From contig NC_081807.1 in assembly GCF_030704535.1 (NCBI RefSeq), positions 4,381,001-4,445,000 on the forward strand: a stretch of 64,000 nt of DNA, read 5' to 3'. How positions within the stretch are numbered: the first letter of the stretch is position 1; the number at the start of each line of letters is the position of its first letter. The notes under the pieces were generated by a model, which saw only the letters and a program-made list of their open reading frames with translations, searched no databases and was not told the DNA's origin. Both the position numbers and the translations under genes were made by a program. Source of the DNA: Vitis vinifera. Its lineage: Eukaryota; Streptophyta; Magnoliopsida; Vitales; Vitaceae. Positions 11,699 through 23,171 of this stretch are shown in pieces.

Positions 11699-12734
11699 CT
11701 TCTGCCTGACCCAAATGGCAGAAATTCAAAATTTCGACCCCTAACATCCAAATCCACATGCTTTGTTAGAAACCTCTCAGGTTGGAACTCCAAAGGATCC
11801 GACCAAATTCTGGGGTCCCTGTGCAACTTCCAGAGGTTAACCAAAAGGCGCGCCCAGCTTGGATGTGGAAGTCTGCCATGGTGCAATCCTCCATGGCCTC
11901 ACGTGGCACTGAAAGCGGTGCAGCAGGGTACAGTCGTAAGGTTTCCTTGATGATGGCTTGCAAGTAGACTAGGTTCTTTATGTCTGACTCATCCACTTGG
12001 CGATGCTTTCCCACTTTGATGTCTAACTCATCTTGTGCTCTTTTTAGAGTGCTGGGATTGTTCATTAGCGGACAGAGGGCCCAGGTCAGTGTGATCACCG
12101 TTGAATCAGAGCCGCCTATTATTAGAGTCTGCATCAACATTACATCCATGTTGGTCTTTTGAGCTGGTGATATGGCTTCTTTGATCAGTGTGTGTTAAAA
12201 AATAGTATGTCTAGCTGTTAGTAGAACAATTTAAAAGTTTATAATAGTTTTCATTATTCCCAGAAAATTTGTCAAAGAAAGTTGAGAGTTAATAATCAGT
12301 CCTGAAATAGCAAGTATAACAGCTGGACAAAACAAATCATGATGGAGGTTTGCTGTTTCCATACAGAAGTGTGTGGAGGTTTATGGAATTTGACCAAGGA
12401 AAGTAGAAGAAAAATACCAAGCAAGTAGCCTTAATGACAGTGTCATGGTCATGATCAGAGAACTGACCATCATCAATAACAGACAGCATGACATGGATGA
12501 AGTCTTGCACAGCCTCGTTCATGCTTCCAGAGAACCTCTTCCGGCGATGCTCCTCCACCCAGCTTCCCTGCACCTGATCCACCTCCCTAGCTATTCTCTT
12601 CATTTTTGCCGTATATCCTCTCACAGTGTCCAACCAGCCAAGGGAGGGAATTGCATCAGAAACCATAAATATCCCCGACAGATATAACAAATCTTCAAGG
12701 GCCTTCCGGCACCGTCTTGACTCATAGTCATTTG

Positions 12735-13099
12735 TGTTGGAAATCAAGCCAGCATCCTCTGTTTACTTCCCTAATTAGTGTAATGTACAGCCTTTATTAT
12801 AATTGATTTAGGAATAATTCTAGCAAGGTAGTTTATTCACTTTCCATGTAAGAGTAGTTTATTCACTTTCCATGTAAGAGTAGTTTATTTACTTTCCATG
12901 TAAGAGTAGTTTATTTAATTCCCATGTAAGAGTTTATTCACTTTCCATGTAAGGGAAATTCCATTCCGGAATTGTCTCATATCCGTAGGCTATTTATTTA
13001 TGCTTTCATTCATTGTAAAGGAAGGAATCACAGAATGAATTGAGGTGTTCCTCCATATTTTGTCTTCAAATTCCTTCATATTTTTCTTCAAATTCTTCA
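12735..13099 (+). repeat. Left LTR of copia-B
   Basis: 365 bp from TGTTGGAAATC to AAATTCTTCA. It contains five copies or partial copies of a unit of about 26 bp, CTTTCCATGTAAGAGTAG, at about 12838..12955. Tandem repeats of this kind in an LTR often sit in the promoter or enhancer part, but function is not shown here. Confidence 0.96.
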
Positions 13100-13199
13100 T
13101 GGTATCAGAGCAGGTTTAATCCTGTCTCATCGTCTTCATCTTTAGTCAGTTTTTACTCAATTCTATTCTTCTAATTTATGCCCAAATAAGGTTCAGCCT

Positions 13200-16147
13200 T
13201 TGGAATGGCTACCAACTCATCATCCTCTACTTCTGATATCATCATCTCATCGTCTTCATCCTCTCATCAGATGGAAACTGGCTCATCTTCCAACCAGGTC
13301 ATTGGTTCCGGAACCTTGGCTCACAAAGGATTTGGATTCGGGGAAGACGATTGGCAATGCTGAGGAATGCTCTGGACTCTACATCCTTAAGGAGCGCCAC
13401 GATCCACAAGAACAACCTCAAATGACAGTTGGTAGTAATTCTTTTTCGGTTTCATGTCAAAATAACGATAGTGCAATTAGGTTGTGGCACTATCGCTTAG
13501 GTCATCCAAATGTTATGTATCTCAAGCATTTATTTCCTTCATTATTTAATAAAAATCCACAATCCTTTGAGTGTGAAATCTGTCAATTATCAAAGCAAGT
13601 CCGGTCTCATTTTCCCATTCAACCCTATAAAGAGTCTAGTCCATTCTCAATGATTCATAGCGATATCTGGGGTCCGTCAAGAATAAAAAATGTAACTGGT
13701 ACTAGGTGGTTTGTCTCATTCATAGATGATCACACTAGATTAACTTGGGTATTCCTCATGAAAGAAAAATCTGAAACGAGTCAAATTTTCAAAAATTTTA
13801 AAAATATGATTCAGACCCAATTCCAGTCAAAAATATAAATTCTAAAGTCTGATAATGCTAGGGATTATTTCAACTCCATTCTAGGATAATTTCTAGCACA
13901 AGAAGGGATAGTTCACTTAAGTTCATGTGTTGATACCCCACAACAAAACGGAATCGCTGAAAGGAAAAATAGGCATTTGTTAGAGGTGGCTAGATCACTA
14001 ATGTTCTCCATGAATGTTCCAAAATTATTCTGGGGGCAAGCTATCTTTACGGCAGCCTACCTCATCAATAGGATGCCGTCTAGGGTACTAAAATTCCAAA
14101 CACCTTGTCAAACTCTCCTAAAATCCTTTCCGACTACTCGTCTCATCTCCACCGTCCCACCCAAAATTTTCGGGTGCTTTGTCTTTGTTCATATCAATCA
14201 ACAACATAGAAGTAAACTTGATCCTAGGTCACTCAAGTGCATCTTTCTTGGGTATTCTTCAAATCAAAAAGGGTATAAGTGTTACTCTCCGGTCACAAGA
14301 AAATTCTACAATTCAATGGATGTCACCTTTTTTGAAACCCAGCCTTACTATCCCAAAAACGATATTCAGGGGGAGAATTCAACTCAGGAATATCAATTTT
14401 GGGATCTTGAGTCATTCAGTGAGTCACCCATCACCACTGAAAATCACATTCCTCCAGAGTCATTTAATCAACCCGAGTCCATTGTTGACTTGTGGGATAA
14501 GGAGCACATCTAAGAGGAAACGGAGGAAAGAGCACTTTCTCAACAAACCCATGAGGCAGAACCGGGTCCTAATCCAAGCAAACTTCCAGCATCACAGAGA
14601 TACAAGTTCCTCAGAATATTCATGAAGTTTTCAAGTATCCTAAGTGGAAGGCGGCAGTCGATGAGGAAGTTCGGGCGCTGGAAAAGAATGGTACGTGGGA
14701 AATTACTGACCTCCCAAGAGGTAAGAAACCAGTTGGGTGTAAGTGGATTTTCACAGTAAAGTACAAGGCAGATGGTAATGTGGACAGGTATAAGGCTCGG
14801 TTGGTCGCCAAAGGATTCACCCAATCCTATGGCATTGACTATCAAGAAACTTTTGCTCCAGTTGCCAAGCTCAATACTGTTCGTGTACTTTTATCCTTGG
14901 CAGCTAATCTCGATTGGTCGCTTCACCAACTTGATGTGAAGAATGCATTCCTCAATGGTGACTTAGAGGAAGAAGTTTACATGGACATTCCTGCTGGACT
15001 TGAGACGACATCAAATTTCAACAAGGTTTGCAGACTCCGAAAATCCTTGTATGGTCTCAAACAATCTCCCAGGGCCTGGTTTGAACGGTTCACTAAGGTA
15101 GTGAAAAGGTACGGATTCGTTCAATGTCAATCCGATCACACATTATTTGTGAAACACTTCCCAGAAGGGAAACTGGCAATTATCATTGTATATGTGGACG
15201 ACATAATTTTGACAGGTGATCATGAAGAGAAAATTGACTTACTTAAAAAATTACTGACAAAGGAATTTGAGATCAAGGATCTTGGAAACCTCAAGTACTT
15301 TCTCGGAATGGAGATTGCTAGGTCAAAGAAAGGTATAGCAGTCTCACAACGCAAATACGCTCTGGACTTATTGAATGAAATAGGAATGCTAGGATGCAAG
15401 CCGGCAGAAACACCTATGGATACAACTGTCAAACTGGAAGAAAGTGATGGAAGTGCGCCAATTGATAAAGGAAGATATCAACGTCTTGTGGGGAAACTCA
15501 TCTATCTTTCTCATACAAGGCCAGACATCGGCTTCTCCGTTAGTGTGGTAAGTCAATTCATGAATAATCCAATCGAAAAACACATGACTGCTGTGATCAG
15601 AATATTGAGATACCTCAAGATGACACCGGGAAAGGGCCTCTTCTTTCAAAGAACAACAAAGAAAGAGATTGAAATTTTTTCAGATGCAGATTGGGCAGGT
15701 TCAGTGACTGATCGGAGATCAACTTCAGGCTATTGTTCATTTGTCTGGGGGAACTTGGTTACATGGCGAAGCAAGAAACAGTCAGTGGTAGCCCGTAGCA
15801 GTGTTGAGGCAGAATTTCGTGCTATGGCACAAGGTATCTGCGAGGGAATCTGGTTGAACAGGCTGTTAGAAGAATTACGGGTTCCATTGAAGCATCCCAT
15901 GGTATTATACTGCGACAATCAAGCTGCCATCAGTATCGCTAAGAATCCGGTTCATCATGATCGAACTAAGCACGTGGAGATAGATCGACACTTTATCAAG
16001 GAAAAGATTGAAGAAGGAGTTTTCAAAGTCAGCTACACTCCGACAAACTGTCAAACGGCTGACATTCTTACAAAAGCTCTTGCTCGAGTTAACTTCGAAG
16101 ATCTGACAGAAAAACTTGGAATGATCAACATCTACAACGCGGCTTGA
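13200..16147 (+). pseudogene. Copia-B gag-pol remnant with intact RT-RNase H frame
   Basis: Near 13333 the sequence joins a serine-rich gag N-terminus to the pre-integrase motif DSGKTIGNAEE, with gag body and protease deleted. Integrase (13480..14510) has LWHYRLGH, HSDIWGP and NGIAERKN but stops at 13836 and again near 13887 (GGATAATTT region). The linker is broken at 14511. A continuous frame 14780..16147 gives reverse transcriptase with LDVKNAFLNG and YVDDI, both catalytic sites preserved, and RNase H with SDADWAG and VVARSSVEAEF, ending in LTKAL and TGA. A separated RT-RNase H could be translated only from an internal start, so activity is unlikely. Confidence 0.92.
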
Positions 16148-16154
16148 GGGGGAG

Positions 16155-16519
16155 TGTTGGAAATCAAGCCAGCATCCTCTGTTTACTTCCCTAATTAGTG
16201 TAATGTACAGCCTTTATTATAATTGATTTAGGAATAATTCTAGCAAGGTAGTTTATTCACTTTCCATGTAAGAGTAGTTTATTCACTTTCCATGTAAGAG
16301 TAGTTTATTTACTTTCCATGTAAGAGTAGTTTATTTAATTCCCATGTAAGAGTTTATTCACTTTCCATGTAAGGGAAATTCCATTCCGGAATTGTCTCAT
16401 ATCCGTAGGCTATTTATTTATGCTTTCATTCATTGTAAAGGAAGGAATCACAGAATGAATTGAGGTGTTCCTCCATATTTTGTCTTCAAATTCCTTCATA
16501 TTTTTCTTCAAATTCTTCA
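16155..16519 (+). repeat. Right LTR of copia-B
   Basis: 365 bp, no difference from 12735..13099 seen in a line-by-line comparison. It is followed by the ATTTG duplication and by P450 exon 1 sequence encoding GKRYFGTVTN on the minus strand. Confidence 0.97.
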
Positions 16520-17176
16520 ATTTGTAACGGTGCCAAAATACCGTTTCCCAGCTACTTCGCTCACCATTACATTTGCTGCCAGGAACCAACACTTCTCCTT
16601 CATCTCGACCAAGACAGGCCTGTCCCCATTTTGTATCCATTGCCCGTAGAGCTCTTTGATGAAAAGCTTGACTTCTGAGTCCCGGACATGGTTGAGTAAC
16701 TCAAGCTGGCGGTTTAAGAGGAGCTCAACCGAGGCCAGCTTCCTTACCTCACGCCAGTATGGCCCGTAAGGAGAGAAGCCAAACATGGCATGGTCATAGC
16801 CCATGAGCTTTCCTGCCAAGGATCTGGGTCGAGTGTCAAATGCTTTGTCCATGGTAGTGAAACATTCTTTTGCTGCGTCCCAGCTGCTAACCAAAAAAGT
16901 TTTGCGCAGGCCAATATGAAAGCAAAAGATTGGTCCATACTTATCTGCCATGGCTCCAAATGATTGATGTTGGGGCTTGCCTGCTCATAGAAGATGAAGG
17001 TGTCCGATTAAAGGTCATGCCCTGGATGGTTCTGGTGCCCTTTTGCCTTTGTTCTTGTTCCCTTCAGCTTTTATCAACCACAAACAGAAGGCCAAAAACG
17101 ATGATCCCTCGAAGCTGAAGCCATGACTCAATAGAAAAGAAAATGTTTTAGGGGGAAGAATTACTTCCCACTACCA

Positions 17177-17185
17177 TATATATAT
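17177..17185 (-). promoter_or_regulatory. Likely TATA box of P450-2 (pseudogene)
   Basis: ATATATATA about 53 bases upstream of the old ATG at 17124. The same box at the same distance is present upstream of P450-4 (31762..31769) and P450-6 (43372..43379), which supports it as the ancestral core promoter of this subgroup. Confidence 0.45.
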
Positions 17186-19236
17186 CTCTAATGTTCTGCC
17201 TATACCAGGAAAAGGATTCCAAGATCCTTAGAAAAGGAAAAGGAAAAAAAAATTACTTTTCTGTAAATTCAGCTCTGTTCTTTTCCTTTCTGTTCTTCAG
17301 CTAACTGATTTTGAATTTTGAAGAACCAACCCTGAAAAAGGATGATCACCTTCTTGGTAATGGGTCTGTTGTTTATTCATGGACGGCTGCATTTAAATTT
17401 AAATATGCTTGAATGAGTGAATGAGTGGGTTTGGTGCCTAAATAAAACCAAGGAATCTTCTGTTTTGTCTATAGTTCTAATGCGTTCCAGCACTAAGTAA
17501 CAAAAGTGTTCATGTTTATATAAACAATAGCATGAGAGTAGGGCCTAGTAACTACGGTGTTTAAAACGTTAACGGCTGGGTAAGGATTCTTTAAAGTTTA
17601 CTTCTTATTCTAGCTTAAAAAAATATTTTTGACCAAAAAAAAAATAAAACTAGATAAAATTTAGACAAGGGTTATAAAAAAAGTTAAAAAATCACTTATA
17701 ATTCTTCTTACACGTTTATAGTGATTTTAAAAAGTATTTTTAATATTTTTAACATTTAAAATTTTTTATCTTTCAAGTATTAAAGATATTAAAAATACTT
17801 TCTACAAACACACTCTTAAAACAATAGTGAGAGTGGACTTGAAAGTATTTATATTCAAAGTTTCTTTAATAACAATGTTTTCTCATAAAATATTATTTTT
17901 CGAAAAATCATCTCAAGTGTTTTCTAAAAAATGATTTTTCAAAATTTGAATAGTATTTTCTAAATTCTGTTAAACATTCAATATTTAAAAAAAAAAAATC
18001 TTTTTAGGATAAAAATACTTATTAGAATCATTGTCAAGATAACTTTTAATAAATGATTCTCTGAAAAAAACTATTAGAGAAAATACTTTCACAAAAATCA
18101 TGTTGATGCATTTTTAGAATTTTGAATAGTATTTCTTAAATTCGGTTAAACATTCAATGTTTTTTTTTAAACTCCTTTTTATAGTAAAAACACTTTCTAG
18201 GATCACTATCAAAATAACTCTTAATAAATGATTATATGAAAAAAACTATTAGAAAAAATACTTTCACAAAAATCATGTTTGGTAAAAACATTGACAAACA
18301 CATTTTTAAAATTCGTTTGATAGTAATTTTAGAATGTATTTTTAATCTTTTTAATATTTAAAAATTTTTCTCAAAAGAAATATTTTTAAGTTCTAAAAAG
18401 ATTATAAACGCTTTTTAAAACCTCTATCAAACAAGTTCTTAAATCATGTTACAAATGATGAGCTTTAAAGGCCACACTCATTCCATTCACTCACCTGTTA
18501 TTCTTGAACACTTTAAATTCAACATTTTTATTTTTATTTTTTTAAAAAAAGCTTAAGTTATGTTTACAAATTGTTATTAAGAATAATTATTTTTATTTTT
18601 GAGAATAAAAAAAACATAAAAAACGTATTTAATTAATTTTTAGAAATGGTTGAAAATAAAGCATTGGAGATAGAAGGTCATTTTTTAAAAAAAATTTGAA
18701 AATTAAAAAAGAAAAAAACATGTTAAAAACTTTCTAAAATTTCAAACATATTTTTATTTTAGAAAATATGATAAAACAATTTTTGAAAATAGTTTAAAAA
18801 TGTATATATATTTTTAAGAATTATTTTTAAAAACCTTCCCAAAATAGACCCAAGACTCCTAATTTTAACATGTTCCAGTTAAATTACAAACACAAGGTAC
18901 CTAGAAAGTATCCTGATTAAGAAAGCTTGAGTAGATATGCAAGGACGGCAAGTGATGTAACATCCCAAGATGTGAGGCTCTTCATCGAGGTTCATTTAGG
19001 TGGATATGCATTCGGAGTGAGCTACATAAATATACATAAAATGAGCATAATTTATTCATCATCTTCATGGACTAATTAGGGGATTTTGTGGCACTCATTG
19101 TTTATTATTTTTTCTGCTACTTCTGTAGCAGGAGAGCTCAGAAGGTTGCTCCTTATGTCCTATGAAGACCAAACCTTTGGAGTAGACCCTTCCAGGGCTA
19201 ACCAGGGGATTTTGTGGCACACATAAGGATACTACT
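17186..19236. repeat. AT-rich intergenic DNA with a 176-bp direct duplication; no gene seen
   Basis: This holds the 5' flank of P450-2 and the 3' flank of P450-3. A block starting TTTGAATAGTATTT is present at about 17945 and again at 18120, period about 176 bp, diverged. Related sequence recurs at 31900..32280 and 43840..44150, that is, upstream of P450-4 and P450-6, so it travelled with the P450 duplication. No gene or element end is supported. Confidence 0.6.
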
Positions 19237-21474
19237 TTAGTGGTAGAGCTCGGAGGGTAGCCTTGGGACTAGGGTGACCTCCAGTGGAGTTGCTTTAGGC
19301 ATAGCGAGCCCAACACCTTCAGTCATATCCAGGGGTGAATCTGAAACTACTCCCAATTCAAAACCATGAAGCAATCTGGCTAGTGTCAGCTGCAGGATCT
19401 CCAGAGCAAGTGAGATTCCTGGGCACATCCTTCTGCCTGACCCAAATGGTAGAAGTTCAAAATGTTGACCCCCAACGTCCAAACCCACATGCTTTGTCAG
19501 GAACCTCTCAGGTTGGAACTCCAAAGGATCCGACCAAATTGTGGGATCGCGGTGTAACTTCCAGAGGTTAACCAGAAGGCGAGTCCCAGCTTGGATGTGG
19601 AAGCCTGCAATAGTGCAGTCCTCCATGGCCTCATGTGGCAGTGCAAGCGGCCCAGCAGGGTATAGTCGTAAGGTCTCCTTGATAATGGCTTGCAAGTAGA
19701 CTAGCTTCTTTATATCTGATTCGTACACTTGCTGATTCCTTCCCACATGAAAGTCCAACTCTTCTTGTGCCTTTTTTAGTGCACGAGGGTTGTTCATTAG
19801 CAGAGAGAGGGCCCAGGTGAGTGTGACCGCTATTGTATCATTGCCCGCCAACATGACAGTCTGCATCAACATATTACGCCCATGTTGAACTTGTGATTAA
19901 AGAAAAAAGTCCATACATCATTTGTGAAATAGTATGTCTAGCGGCAGAAGAATTATGACTGGGGAATCCGGGTAAAAAAAAAATTATCCCAGTTCCTGTT
20001 ATTCCAGCCTAATTTATGAATTCTGTCTGCTGTTTCCTTAGGTTATGTTTGGTTCCGGAAAATACTAAAGAAAGAAAAAAAATGCAAAGGAAAATGATTT
20101 TTTCATGTTTGGTTGTCCTATAAAAAATATAAAAGAAAATCAAATATAATTAAAACTAATTAAAAACTTATGTATTTTAAAATTATTTAATCTTTATATT
20201 GATGAGTTAAAATAAATAAAATGAGTTTGAAGTAAAAAATAAAAATAACTTATCAATTTTTAATCCATTTTTTATTTTCTTTCACTTTTTCTTTCCTTCT
20301 ATTTTTCTTTTGTATTTTCTTTCCCTTGTATTTTCCCTCAAATTTTCTGAGAACCAAACATAACCTTACGGAATGGTCTCGGCAATTTTTGTCAAAGAAA
20401 GAAACAGAGTTACTTCAATAGTCCTGAAATACTGTATAGCAGAAGGAAAAAATAGATCATGACGGAGTAATACGAGTATTATCAAGGTCTTGATGAAGTT
20501 GCAGATGCTCATGAGGATGGTGGTGTTATGAAGTAGTAGAAACATACCAAGCAAGTGGCTTTGATGACAGTATCATGGTCATGGTCATGACCAGATAACT
20601 GAGCATCATCTATAACAGACAGCATGGCATGAATGAAGTCTTGCTCAGCGTCATTGATGCTTCCGGAAAGCCTCTTCTGACGATGCTCCTCCACCCATCT
20701 TCCAATAACCCGATCCAACTGCCTAGCTGTTCCCTTCATTTTCGCTGTATATCCCCTCACTGTGTCTAACCATCCAAGGAAGGGTAGTGCATCAGAAACC
20801 ATAAATTGCCCCATTAGATTCATGAAATCACCTAGGGATTGGCACCATCTTGACTCGCCATTTTCACACCGTTTCCCAGCAACTGTTCTCATCGTCAAAT
20901 TTGCTACCAGGTGCTCAAACTTTTTCTTCATGTCCACCAAAACAGGACTGCCTCCATTTTCTACCCATTGCCCATAGAGCTCTTGGATGAAAAACTTGAC
21001 TTCTGAGTCCCGGACATGCTTGAGCATCTCGTGCTGGCGGTTGGAGAGGAGATTAACCATGGCTAGCCTCCGCACATCACGCCAGTATGGACCGTGACGT
21101 TCAAACGCAAACATGGCATGGTCATAGCCCATGAGCTTTACTGCTAAGGATCTTGGTCGAGTGGCGAGTGCCTTGTCCTTGGTAGTGTAACATTCTTTTG
21201 CTACTTCCGAGCTACTAACCACCAGAGCTGTTCGAAGGCCAACACGAATGGAGAAGATTGGTCCATACTCATCAGCCATGGCTCCGAATGTCCTATGTAG
21301 TGGCTTATCTGCTCCTAGAAGATGAAGGTGACCCATTACAGGCCATGCCCCGGAGGGCTCTGGTGGGCTTCTGCCTTTGTTCTTGTTACCTTTGGCATTA
21401 ACCAACCACAGACAGATAATTGCAAAAAGAATGCCGAAAACTGTGACATCTTGAAGCTGAAGAGAGAATCCCAT
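19237..21474 (-). CDS. P450-3: complete CYP82-like cytochrome P450
   Basis: The only complete intact P450 in the window, about 516 aa. Exon 1 is 20548..21474 (309 codons) and exon 2 is 19237..19860 (207 codons plus TAA). The intron is 19861..20547 with GT and AG ends in phase 0. The frame could start six codons earlier; MGFSLQLQD is chosen because it matches the other copies. Features are a hydrophobic N-terminal anchor, hinge PPEPSGAWPVMGHLHLLG, C-helix WRDVRR, I-helix AGNDT, K-helix KETLR, PERFL, and haem loop FGSGRRMCPG with the Cys ligand. It is slightly shorter than its neighbours after VAGKR, where [11 protein letters not shown] is replaced by a shorter stretch. Its upstream DNA is unlike the other copies, and a MITE lies in the intron. 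An ER monooxygenase; the substrate is unknown. Confidence 0.94.
20041..20365. mobile_element. MITE in the intron of P450-3
   Basis: About 325 bp, AT-rich, with no coding capacity. The ends are inverted repeats: GGTTATGTTTGGTTCC on the left and, read in reverse complement on the right, GGTTATGTTTGGTTCT. The element is flanked by TTA on both sides (20038..20040 and 20366..20368). A 3-bp TTA/TAA duplication fits the PIF/Harbinger type; the superfamily is inferred from this alone. Intron splicing signals are not disturbed. Confidence 0.8.
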
Positions 21475-21840
21475 TAGAAGATGGAGATACAAAAATCTAG
21501 TTCTTCTCCGTTTCCTTTGCTTGTCAATGAAGGATTACCATCCTCCTCCTTTCCTTTTTTAAGGTCATTTCCCTTTTGACTTTTCATTTTGTCGTTGACG
21601 TTGCTGACAAGCGTAGTCACGGGCTGACAGCTTTTTCCGCAAGTGCCATGGCCCAGGGGTTGGTAGATTCGCATTTTGCCCACGTTTCCTTTTGGAGGCC
21701 ACGTTTCCCATGTTGCCCGATCTCAAGGAAGATTCGCACCGAGGCACCTTTTTTGCCCGATCTCGAGGTAGATTCGCACTGAGCTACCTTATCTGGGAAG
21801 TGCTGATCGAGGATAAGGATGAAAGTATCCATGCTCACAT
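21475..21840. promoter_or_regulatory. 5' flank of P450-3, unlike other P450 flanks
   Basis: This stretch is more GC-rich than the rest of the window and lacks the GACTAGTTAGTACC block that precedes other copies. It contains a two-copy repeat of about 40 bp, TTGCCCGATCTCRAGGWAGATTCGCAC (about 21712 and 21752). It presumably carries the promoter, but no TATA box could be placed with confidence. Confidence 0.4.
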
Positions 21841-23171
21841 ATATATTGATAATTCATTTTAGGAAAATTCTAAGTTACCTCTTCGTACTTACGAAAAAAA
21901 AGTTTTTTAAGTCATTGAATGTCAAAGATTATATCTTGATCATCCACTTTAAATTTGAAATAAAAATTTCACTTAACTAATTAAGGGAAGAATCGGTTAT
22001 GACATTCTTTCTTCCTCCATTCTTAACAATTTTGGATTTAAATAAAATAAATATTAGATAAAAATAGAATTAGAAAAAAATAAAAATAAAAATGATATAA
22101 AATTTGAAAACATATTTATTAACAAAAAAAAATCATCATATATCATAATCACATTATTTTATTTTTAACAAATTATTAAACATTTAAATTCAACATAAAA
22201 ATTAACATGATAATATTTTAATATGAAATGAGTATTTTCATAAAAATTCAACATTTTGATAATCATATGTAAAACTTATGTAATTAGATTGTCCTAATTT
22301 TTTTCCGTACTCTCCAAATTTTACATTTTTTGAATTTAAGGTTTTTAAAGTTAAATTACAATAAAATAAATTACTAATACTCTTTTAAGTTACTAATGAT
22401 AGTATTTTCGAAAATAAATTTGTAATTTAAAAAAATTTTAAACTAAAAATCAATATGAAAAATGTGATAAAGGTACCAATCATGTATTTATCACATTTTT
22501 CATACTGTTCTCATATTTTTCGTACCCTAAATTATTTATATTTTTAAAATTTAAAATTTACTTTTTAACTTGAAATAACAATAACATAGTTTAATAATAT
22601 TATTTTGAGTTATTATTGATAGAATTGTTAAAAAAAAAAAAAGAATTAAAAAAATTTAAAATTGGAAATAATGTAAATTATCCTAAAAAATTAGAAAATT
22701 AAAACACTAAAAAATTAGAGAGGATATGAAAAATGTGAGAAAATGTATGAAGATTATGAGAAATCCTCACATTCTTCATACCTTACCTCACATTCTCCAT
22801 ATCCTGAAATTTAACAATTTTTTGATTTTTTTTTTCCACTTAAAAATACAAATAATATTGTTTATTGATACTAATCAAGCTTAGAAATGGTGAATATTAT
22901 TTTTAAGAAAATAAAAAAATTAAAACACTAAGTAATTATAGAATGTACGAATAATGTGAGGAATGGTACAAAAAATGTAAGGAATCCTTACATTCTTAGC
23001 ACCCTTCGTCACATTCTCTTTACCCTCGAAAATTTTACAAATTTTCAAACTTTTTAAAATTTTTTCCACATGGAAATACAATAATATTATTTATTGATAC
23101 TAATTAAGCTTAAAAATGATGGAAATTACTCTTAAAAGAAATTAAAAAAATTAATCTTAAAGAAATGATGG
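21841..23171. other. AT-rich intergenic DNA with diverged repeats of about 210 bp; no gene seen
   Basis: Blocks at about 22470, 22730 and 22940 share a motif pair, roughly GTGAGRAAT..., and ATTCTTCATACC-like sequence followed by TTATTGATACTAATYAAGC. They look like old tandem copies leading into the minisatellite. No coding signal was recognised. Confidence 0.5.

Larger units (their letters stand above)
12735..16519 (+). mobile_element. Copia-B: recent, internally deleted Ty1/copia element in P450-2 exon 1
   Basis: The two 365-bp LTRs appear identical along their whole length. The target duplication ATTTG is perfect (12730..12734 and 16520..16524). TGGTATCAGAGC (13100..13111) is the primer-binding site and TTGAGGGGGAG (16144..16154) the polypurine tract. 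A gag start at 13205 encodes MATNSSSSTS, but the rest of gag and the protease are missing and the frame passes into pre-integrase sequence. The element is on the strand opposite the host gene. Identical LTRs mean a young insertion or recent gene conversion between the LTRs. Confidence 0.97.
7449..17124 (-). pseudogene. P450-2: CYP82-like gene split by two copia insertions
   Basis: The pieces, in gene order, are exon 1a (16520..17124), exon 1b (12418..12734), intron, exon 2a (11699..12128) and exon 2b (7449..7649). Copia-B separates 1a from 1b and copia-A separates 2a from 2b. The insertion in exon 2 falls inside the haem loop: the residual exon 2b reads [12 protein letters not shown] and ends SELYGY then TAA. 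Independent damage also exists. The N-terminal hinge has TGA in place of the Trp codon of AWPLIG, another stop follows HLL, the anchor region has a deletion, and one base is lost near 11853 (AIRAGT becomes AGRAFW). Upstream of the insertions the exon encodes [18 protein letters not shown]. Closest copies in the window are P450-4 and P450-6. It cannot make a P450. Confidence 0.92.
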
